Program-made: the position numbers and the translations under genes
Part shown: piece after piece, positions 56,991-64,000 of the stretch
How positions within the stretch are numbered: position 1 is the stretch's first letter
Layout: each line of letters opens with the position of its first letter
The notes under the pieces: generated by a model
Told to the model about the DNA's origin: nothing
What the model saw: the letters and a program-made list of their open reading frames with translations, nothing else
Databases searched by the model: none
Origin: Stomorhina lunata
Lineage: Eukaryota; Arthropoda; Insecta; Diptera; Rhiniidae
Reading direction: 5' to 3'
Length of the DNA stretch: 64,000 nucleotides
Assembly (NCBI GenBank): GCA_933228675.1
Contig: OW121741.1
Location: 76,374,629 to 76,438,628 of the forward strand

Positions 56991-57686
56991 ACGGATTCCA
57001 CAGAATAACCTTAAACGAAGACTTGAAGAAAATTAATGATTCTATGACCAGGAATGGCCTCAGCAGACATAACATGGTTCAAAATACTTGTCTGCTTGGT
57101 TTTAAAAATTCTTTAAATTTGAAAATATTTTAAGTACCTATGTACCTACAAATCTAACCTAAAAAAGAAGTTCCGTAATTTACTGAATAATGACCTATAG
57201 GGATGTCGTTATCTCTACGGTATGGTTGGACAAAGCATCTGATGGAATCAGGTATTAAGGTAAATAATTCGTAATTACTTTCTTTATAATACCTTTTCTC
57301 AAAATTCTATAAAGTTCTTTAAAAGCTTTATCTCAGGCATCTATTATATTCCCAAACTTTTATTATAACATAATCATAATTTGTACAAAAACATTTGCTT
57401 TAATAATTTCTATAAAAAAATTTCTTCGTCGTTAAGTAGGTATCTACAATATAATGTTTTGTGTATCCGTAAGTTTTCTATGGAAACCATTGAAATTTAC
57501 TACCAGATTCTCTATATCACACAAAAGTTATTTTTCAGGCAAATTCTGTTGGGCTTTTATACATTTCGTTTCGATTTCTTTTGCCATTCGTCATATAAAA
57601 ACAGGCAATCAATTTTCTGTCTCTTATCTTCCACACTAGGTCTGTTCGTCTCAATTGTCAGCAAAATATAGCTATTGAAAAAATTA
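56991..57686. other. Gene-free stretch
   Basis: No gene or repeat recognised; the frames at 57381-57671 and 57454-57639 overlap each other and match nothing known. Confidence 0.3.
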
Positions 57687-57694
57687 ATTAAAAG

Positions 57695-57866
57695 CATAGT
57701 GTAATAATGAAAGTGATATCAAGAGCCCAGCTGATGAATTCGCCTGGAAATTTAACGAACAAAAATTTGACAAAATGTAAGCAAACCTACAAAAACAACA
57801 TGGGGTTTCATTTTGTCATGTTGTATTTGTTGTATTCTTACCACCACCTGTAATGAATTCGCCTTG
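57695..57866. mobile_element. 172-bp MITE, copy 1, perfect 8-bp target duplication
   Basis: The element runs CATAGTGTAATAATG to GAATTCGCCTTG. ATTAAAAG lies on both sides (57687-57694 and 57867-57874). Ends CATAGTG/CAAGGCG are only loosely inverted. Inside, TTTGACAAAATG and CATTTTGTCA form a stem, and TGAATTCGCCT occurs twice. 8-bp duplication and CA ends suggest a hAT-type MITE. Confidence 0.92.
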
Positions 57867-57874
57867 ATTAAAAG

Positions 57875-59525
57875 TTACATAAAGTTCTTCATATATACCA
57901 ACAAAATTAAAATAATTATTTCAGTAGTGTCAACTTTAAGTTTCGAAAAGCACTAAAATGCTAATTAAATGCACACAAATATACATAAGAATGCATATGG
58001 GCAAAAATCAGTTTTTATTGCTTTAAAACCGACTTTCAATTCGAATAATTTTTGTACCCTTAATAGTTCGGAAAATCTAATTACAGATCTTGAACTCGCG
58101 AAAAATTTTGTTTACTGAACACAATTTCTTAGTAGCGCAAATTTACGCTTCTAAGCGTAATTGGCATGCAAATTTAAAAAAACGTTAAAAAATCGTTTGA
58201 AGCATTCAAGTTTTTCTTCATATTTCGTCTTCTTCTGCATTTGTTTTAACATTTGGACAAAAGTCGTTGTTCTACGAAATAGACACCACACTTAGGAGAT
58301 AAATCCACTTCCCTCTAAATTTTAATTTTGTCACTTTAAATACTACTTAATGGCTGTCAAAATTTGAAGCTCGTTTTTGAAACTTTTTAATTTTTTCGAA
58401 TATTTTTGGCCGTCTCAAAGAATTGATTTGTAGATCATTCAATTTCGCATCGTTTGATATATATATCGTTAATGTGCTCTATATAGGTATAACATACGAC
58501 AGGTGTAAACGAGGATAACTTGAGTGCAAATTTTTCAAAATACCGGTTTTTCGTGGAGCACACTCGCAAATATGAATGAAAATTTCTAAACTACCAAGTA
58601 AACCGAGTTTTTTTTGCCATTAAGCACCTAAAAGCAAAAGCGCACCAAAAAATCATTGTTTGCTAAAACTTTATGAAGATTTTGAAAATCGTGCAAAAAA
58701 GTTCATATAAAGCAATATGTTTTTAGATTGCAAACTGAGACAAAATCACATAGGGCATGAAAGCGATGTCATTTATAAGCGATTTGCATCAAGTTTGTCA
58801 AAAATCTCTTTACTAACTGAGAACGCGTAGGTCTGATCTAAAAACTTTTCAATGAAGCACCTTGCGAATTTAGCTCAAAATTGATCAGGAATGGTCTTAA
58901 AACTATTCTTGAAAAAAGCTTTACCTTAGATCTGAAGCCCACCAAAATATTAGAAGGATTAACGATTGGACGGACCAAATAAAAATTTTATATTTTTAAA
59001 AGATATGCACCTATTAAAACTTATATATAAATAAACAAATCTTTTAAATTAAATGTTTCCATAAGTCAAGGCAGATTTTAACTAAGACTCACGTTTTGTC
59101 AAATTTCGCGAAAATCGAGGTTAAAAAAAATATTGTAGAAAATGTATTTTTTACTTGCATAATTGCATTATTTCTTCGTGTCAAGGCATATATAACATAC
59201 CATAATGAAACGACAGAACACCTGAAAATATATAAGTTGTGTCAAAATCAACATAACATAAAACTAATAAAAAATAAAATAGTTTTTAATTTTTTTTTAG
59301 AAATTTTTGTTTTAACCGTCGTAACTTCTGCGCGCATCGCGTACAATAATTAACCCGAACGGATTTTATATTCACTAAGCTCCCTTAATAGAACACAAAA
59401 AAAAAAAATAATAATAAAAAAATTAATGTGCGATCAAAAATTTTTTTTAATTTTTTTAATTCCGAAAATTACATGAAATAATAATAACAAGGAAGTTTCA
59501 TTCTCTCTCTTCAAAATTATTTTGA
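57875..59525. other. Gene-free stretch between the two MITE copies
   Basis: AT-rich, no gene. The frame at 59096-59353 is not recognised. An A-rich AATAATAATAAAA tract is at about 59396-59425. Confidence 0.3.
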
Positions 59526-59533
59526 AGTATATT

Positions 59534-59705
59534 CATAGTGTAATAATGAAAGTGATATCAAGAGCCCAGCTGATGAATTCGCCTGGAAATTTAACGAACA
59601 AAAATTTGACAAAATGTAAGCAAACCTACAAAAACAACATGGGGTTTCATTTTGTCATGTTGTATTTGTTGTATTCTTACCACCACCTGTAATGAATTCG
59701 CCTTG
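59534..59705. mobile_element. 172-bp MITE, copy 2, perfect 8-bp target duplication
   Basis: Reads as base-for-base identical to 57695-57866 and in the same orientation. It is flanked by its own duplication, AGTATATT (59526-59533 and 59706-59713). Confidence 0.93.
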
Positions 59706-59713
59706 AGTATATT

Positions 59714-60239
59714 GAGTTTTTGAAGTTTGATATTTGAAAACAAATGAAAGAAAAATGTTGCCACATTAAGAAAAGGGGTACGAAATACATTGGGAATAAT
59801 TATCAAAAATGTATAATTTTGAAGTTAAACATATAATGAAGACATTCAATATTAAAGAAATAAATTTGTATGATTGTATGATTGTTTATTGAACATTTGT
59901 AGTAAATATTTATAAGTTTTTTATACAAAAATTTTGTCATCATACAATATTAGAAAAGTGGGATTGTCGGCAAAAATATGGTAGCACAAACTTTCACTAT
60001 CCTAACAAACGTCAGAAAGTTATCATGGCGACAAAAAGAGAGAATGGAACAACCTTCAGTATTATTAAGTCATGGAAAATTAAAACTTTTTGATTTTTGT
60101 CCATATATCCCTAAAATTAATCAAGGAAACAAAATTGTTATATTTGAATCTTATATACATACCATTTAATTCTATTAATTTTTTAAACATATCTCCGAGG
60201 AAGCAGCTAAAATGTGGACCGAATACGATAAAAGTTGAG
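59714..60239. other. Gene-free stretch
   Basis: No gene or repeat recognised; short frames on both strands have no domain. Confidence 0.3.
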
Positions 60240-60600
60240 ACACTCGCCATTTTTAATTGTAAATGAGAAAATTCCAATTAAAATTGAGAATTTTCATTTA
60301 AAAATGGCAACATTCCAATTGAAATTGAGAATTACCATTTGGAAATGTGAAATCTCCAACTGAAGTTAAGAATTTTCATATGAATATGAAATACAATTGA
60401 AATTGAGAAATTTCCAGTTGTAATTGAGAAATACCCAATGAAAATGAGTTTTTCATTTGATATTGTGAAAAGTATAATTGAAAATGAGAAATTTCCATTT
60501 GTATTAAGATTTTTTCATTTGAAATTTAGAAAAACCCAATGAAAATTTATCAATTATAAATGGAAATTTCTCATTTTCAAACATTTAAAAGATTTCCGTA
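60240..60600. repeat. Degenerate short tandem repeat of about 20 bp
   Basis: ATTCCAATTGAAATTGAGAA-like units follow one another with many changes (ATTTTCATTTAAAAATG, AATTTCCAGTTGTAATTGAG). Confidence 0.75.
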
Positions 60601-60854
60601 ATATATAGGGGATTTCCAATGGTGAAAGTTTTTAATAGCAATGATTAAATGTAGACCGACTATTTAAACACTGTTTACATTAAATTGTATATTTTAACAT
60701 TTATTAGCATTTAAGTACTTTCAGTTGTATTTAATTGCCTTAAGATTTTTATCCATGAATAACTACTGAATCTAAACAAAGTCTAACAATTTCTGAAGCG
60801 AAAGATAACTGGTGATAGAAAATAGATGACTATCTAAAACATCAAGCAAAAACG

Positions 60855-61335
60855 GTCATTTAAAACCAAAAATTTTTCTACAAAAATTTAAAACCAAAAA
60901 TTTTTCTACAAAAATTTAACACCGAAAATTTTTCTATAAAAATTTAACACCGAAAATTTTTCTATAAAAATTTAACACCGAAAACTTTTCTATAAAAATT
61001 TAACACCGAAAATTTTTCTATAAAAATTTAACACCGAAAATTTTTCTATAAAAATTTAACACTGAAAATTTTTCTATAAAAATTTAACACTGAAAATTTT
61101 TCTCTAAAAATTTAACACTGAAAATTTTTCTATAAAAATTTAACACTGAAAATTTTTCTATAAAAATTTAACACCGAAAATTTTTCTATAAAAATTTAAC
61201 ACCGAAAATTTTTCTATAAAAATTTAACACCGAAAATCTTTCTATCAAAAATTTAACACCGAATATTTTTCTATCAAAAATTTAACATCGAAAATTTTTT
61301 ATCAAAAATTTAATACCGAAAATTTTTCTATCAAA
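60855..61335. repeat. Minisatellite, 28-bp unit, about 17 copies
   Basis: The unit is AAAAATTTAACACCGAAAAT then TTTTCTAT, very regular, with ACTG/ACCG variants grouped in the middle and TATC variants at the right edge. It shares TTTTTCTATA with the large array at 3948-6275. Confidence 0.95.
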
Positions 61336-61344
61336 AATAGAAAA

Positions 61345-61505
61345 TTTAAGTGAAAAATGTCTAAAAGAAAATGTTGATAACACATTTTTTTATTGAAAAT
61401 TTTGATAAAATATTTTCTTATAGAAAATGTTGATGAAACATTTTCCTATAGAAAATGTTGATGAAGCATTTTCTTATAAAAAATGTTGATGAAACATTTG
61501 TAGAA
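61345..61505. repeat. Short tandem repeat, unit about 28-32 bp, about 4 copies
   Basis: GAAAATGTTGATGAAACATT then TTCTTATA-like units directly follow the 28-bp array. Confidence 0.8.
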
Positions 61506-62010
61506 GATGACTTTTAGTTTATTTAGATAACACCAGGCCACAAACCACCTTTTTGTTCATGCAGAAGCTACATTAATTTATGTAATTTGTAATTTCAATT
61601 AAAACTCGTCCGTAAGCCTACAGCAATAACACGGCGTCGATGTTAAAGAAATAAAATTGGCTATAGAACAAAAATCTTAAACAATCTAAATAACAACAAA
61701 TGGCACAACTTCACTGTTCTAAAAATAGACATGATGTCCGGTTATAGCGTTGAATAATTTAAAAGCTTATCTATCCTTTTCACCACTTTTCACCGCTCTA
61801 ATAACACCTTCGCAAAGAAGATAACGCACTTCGTATATACACTATATACACTAACAAAAAATAAATAGCTCCAAATCTTTTCGTAAACTGTATTTAAATG
61901 GTGATCGATTATCACAAAACATATCTGTACTAAATCCTATTATAACATCATTTATCATAATTTAAGTGGTTTTTAAGGGTGGATTAACAAAAGAGCTATG
62001 GTCAAATGTG
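61506..62010. other. Gene-free stretch with repeat scraps
   Basis: 61690-61730 (CAACAAATGGCACAACTTCA, CTGTTCTAAAAATAG) matches 7905-7935, an otherwise unnamed short repeat. GAGCTATGGTCAAATGTG at about 61994 belongs to the repeat family at 10950. Confidence 0.4.
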
Positions 62011-62305
62011 GGTGAACCGGCGTGGTATAACAGTTTGGTCATCCGCCTAGCATACCAGAGGTCCCAAGTTCGATACCGGCCAGACTCACTTGGAAAAAAT
62101 AAATTTTCAAAAAAGCGGCGGTTCACCTCATAACTCAGCTAGCCACTGGTTATTGTGTATTAGGCTATGTAAAACTTCTCTAACTAATGCATTTGCCTTT
62201 CGGAGCCGGAGTTAAAACGTAGGCCTCTTTCAATGAGTCTTAAAAATAGATTCGGATGCAGCTCATTGTCTGAGAGAAGTACTTCTTGTTCCAATTGGAG
62301 TCGTA
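62011..62305 (+). mobile_element. tRNA-derived SINE, copy 4
   Basis: GGTGAACCGGCGTGGTATAA, AAGTTCGATACCGGCC (B box with one loss), CCTCATAACTCAGCTAGCCA, GCATTTGCCTTTCGGAGCCG, TTAAAACGTAGG and CAATGAGTCTTAAAAATAG. It is the longest copy and keeps a TTCCAATTGGAG tail end. Confidence 0.9.
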
Positions 62306-62314
62306 AGTTACATA

Positions 62315-62506
62315 TCGCACTTTTTCAACAAGAGGGTATTAACTCAAAATTTTTAAATTTTCACTTTTTAGAAGAAATTGATGTGTAGTGGTCTTATCTA
62401 CCCATTGTAAAAATCTGACATCTGACATAGTAAAATTAAATAGTTTTTTGACTCTACTGAAAGTTTAAAAATTTTGAGTTAATACCCTCTTGTTGATCAA
62501 GTGCGA
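62315..62506. mobile_element. 192-bp MITE with TIRs of about 45 bp and TA target duplication
   Basis: The left arm starts TCGCACTTTTTCAACAAGAG. The right arm, inverted, starts TCGCACTTGATCAACAAGAG, and both go on GGTATTAACTCAAAATTTTT, so the arms differ at few positions over about 45 bases. TA flanks both sides (62313-62314 and 62507-62508). It sits a few bases past the SINE tail. Confidence 0.9.
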
Positions 62507-62508
62507 TA

Positions 62509-62968
62509 TATTTACTAAATTTAGTTTAATAGCTATTATAACTTGAAATTTATCAATATTAAAGTGTTTCCTTTTACTTGGTTATATGGGAGCTATAATC
62601 AATTATTGACGAATTTTGCTTAATTTCAATAAAAAATGTTTCCTGTATTTTCTTTTTTCTTTTGCTTAAGCGTTATCATAATTTCAATACACCCTATATT
62701 CTTAATCGTATTTAGCTATTTCCATTAGTGTTAAAAAAATAGTGCCTTCTACTTCCATCGGAGACATTACATAAAGTCTTTATTACTTCGTCCGGTATTA
62801 GATAGATAGTGTTATATTTTATTACTTTTGATGGCAATAGCACAAAAATTAATGCAAAAAAAATATTTTTGACTTAATCGGAAAATTTTTTAAACATCTT
62901 TACACCACAGTAAATTTTTTCGAATAATACCCTCTATAAACCATAAAACTGCCAATATTGGAAAATAA

Positions 62969-62977
<9 letters not shown>
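62509..62977. other. Gene-free stretch, scraps of the 'GGGAGCTAT' repeat family
   Basis: TTATATGGGAGCTATAATCA, AATTTTGCTTAATTTCAATA and GCTTAAGCGTTATCATAATT follow the same order as 43340-43480. Confidence 0.4.

Positions 62978-63032
<55 letters not shown>
62978..63032. repeat. (AT)n microsatellite
   Basis: About 27 uninterrupted AT dinucleotides after an A-run. Confidence 0.97.
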
Positions 63033-63034
<2 letters not shown>

Positions 63035-63621
63035 AGTTGAGTGTTATGGAAGCCGATTATAGCAATGTGTCAAATTGCTAAGGAAATATCAAATTAGTTT
63101 GAGAAATTTCTTGAATATGAAATGTTTTTTCAGACTGAGTTTGTGATTAATAGTTATTGAAGATTGAGAAAAATATAAACTGCATTCTCAACATAATTTT
63201 TTTAGAAAAGTTTTAAAATAGGTTAAAGAGAAGCGAATTTTCGAAATATTTCCTTATGATACAAATAACATATGAATTTAATTGTCGCTTGATATGAATA
63301 TCAAAGTTGTTAAGCTCTATTTCTGCAAACCTAAAGTTTCTGTCCTTAAATTTTGAAACTGGTAATCTTAAAAATAAAAGTTCTTTATAAGCTTTAAACA
63401 TTTTTTAAGGTCGATAGTTAACACTTGTGCTTGACATAACCCAATTTTTCTAATTTTTTTATTCAATGTTTTAATATGAAAAGCTTTGGAACAGATCTAA
63501 TAACAAGTGTTCTTTTTGCAAAATGTGCAAAACAATTTAAGCGATTTTCATAAATAAAAATCATTGACAATCAAACTTGGCAGCACTTTGTCGTTGTTTA
63601 CAAAATTTGACAAATTTCGGC

Positions 63622-63631
63622 TTCAGCTGTT
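63622..63631 (+). promoter_or_regulatory. CAGCTG E-box-type core promoter motif upstream of Dim1
   Basis: TTCAGCTGTT lies about 105 bp above the ATG and is close to the AWCAGCTGWT motif enriched in fly housekeeping promoters. There is no TATA box. The start site is not located. Confidence 0.35.
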
Positions 63632-63734
63632 GTTGACAAACGTTTACCTTTACCTTAATTTAAGAGACAATTTTATAAATATTTTAATTAAATAAGTTTT
63701 TGCCAAAGAATTTGTAAGAAAATAATCTAGCACA

Positions 63735-64000
63735 ATGTCTTATATGTTACCACATTTACACAATGGATGGCAGGTGGACCAAGCCATTCTATCAGAGGAG
63801 GATCGAGTAGTGGTAAGACATATCATCTACAATTTGTGCTCAATAACCAACCTTTCACTTCGTTCAAAGGTAATACGTTTCGGTCACGATTGGGACCCCG
63901 CCTGTATGAAAATGGACGAGGTATTATATAGCATAGCGGAAAAAGTGAAAAATTTCGCTGTTATTTATTTGGTTGACATCACCGAGGTGCCCGATTTCAA
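63735..64000 (+). CDS. Dim1: Dim1 / TXNL4A-type U5 snRNP protein, 5' part
   Basis: Thioredoxin-fold protein of the U5 and tri-snRNP needed for pre-mRNA splicing in the nucleus. Exon 1 (63735-63812) encodes MSYMLPHLHNGWQVDQAILS then EEDRVV. A 57-nt GT-AG intron (63813-63869) follows, and exon 2 (63870 on) encodes VIRFGHDWDPACMKMDEVLY and on to VDITEVPDF at the window end. The first 69 or so residues match the highly conserved Dim1/Dib1 family almost position for position; the family length is about 142 residues, so half the gene is missing here. The thioredoxin active-site CxxC is naturally absent in this family (DPACM here). Confidence 0.97.
   Translation, partial: MSYMLPHLHNGWQVDQAILSEEDRVVVRHIIYNLCSITNLSLRSKVIRFGHDWDPACMKMDEVLYSIAEKVKNFAVIYLVDITEVPDF

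Noticed and set aside
55466..57001. Protein-coding gene in the tandem array
   Set aside because: Frames on both strands simply repeat the 157-196-bp unit, shift frame between units and match no family.
20030..62300. SINE copies as conserved regulatory elements or tRNA genes
   Set aside because: Four dispersed copies with truncations and differing flanks behave as mobile elements.

Overview
This window is AT-rich, intron-bearing nuclear DNA from a higher fly (Diptera, Brachycera; most probably a calyptrate such as a blowfly, house fly or relative). Three of its genes read at once as fly orthologues (GW182/gawky, cytosolic leucyl-tRNA synthetase, Dim1). Introns are short and GT-AG. The repeats have the layout of the INE-1/DINE-1 elements of Drosophila. 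The species cannot be named from the sequence alone.

Host genes lie in the second half. A secreted trypsin-type serine protease is at 30380-31272 (minus, 2 exons). Cytosolic LeuRS is at 37970-44445 (minus, 4 coding exons, 1183 codons, start codon alone on its own exon, 2.7-kb third intron full of transposon). gawky is at 48873-52901 (plus, a 1342-residue reading frame with no intron). The 5' half of Dim1, a U5 snRNP protein, starts at 63735 and runs off the window. Dim1 (splicing), gawky (miRNA silencing) and LeuRS (translation) are housekeeping genes; nothing suggests that they work as one pathway.

The rest is mostly repeats. 1-9.1 kb: a 152-bp tandem array, a 2.3-kb minisatellite of a palindromic 31-bp unit, and a mariner relic. 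9-20 kb: INE-1-like elements, a LINE relic, a triplicated 470-bp repeat carrying a 541-bp TIR element, and LINE fragments. 20241-24476: a complete hAT transposon with a perfect 8-bp target duplication and an unbroken four-exon, 632-codon BED-finger transposase. 25-30 kb and 33-36.3 kb: wrecks of at least two LINE families. 31.8-33.1 kb and 41.6-42.8 kb: two inverted copies of a TIR element carrying a tRNA-like segment, with the end of a third at base 1. 36.4-37.3 kb: an 840-bp foldback. 53-63.7 kb: tRNA-derived SINEs, a degenerate tandem array, two identical 172-bp MITEs with perfect 8-bp target duplications, a second minisatellite, and a 192-bp MITE with near-perfect long TIRs.

The best candidates for something undescribed are the intact hAT element, the identical 172-bp MITE pair, the tRNA-like TIR element, the foldback downstream of LeuRS, and the intronless gawky frame. 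I saw no new defence, metabolic or regulatory gene system. All calls come from reading the sequence; no database was searched.
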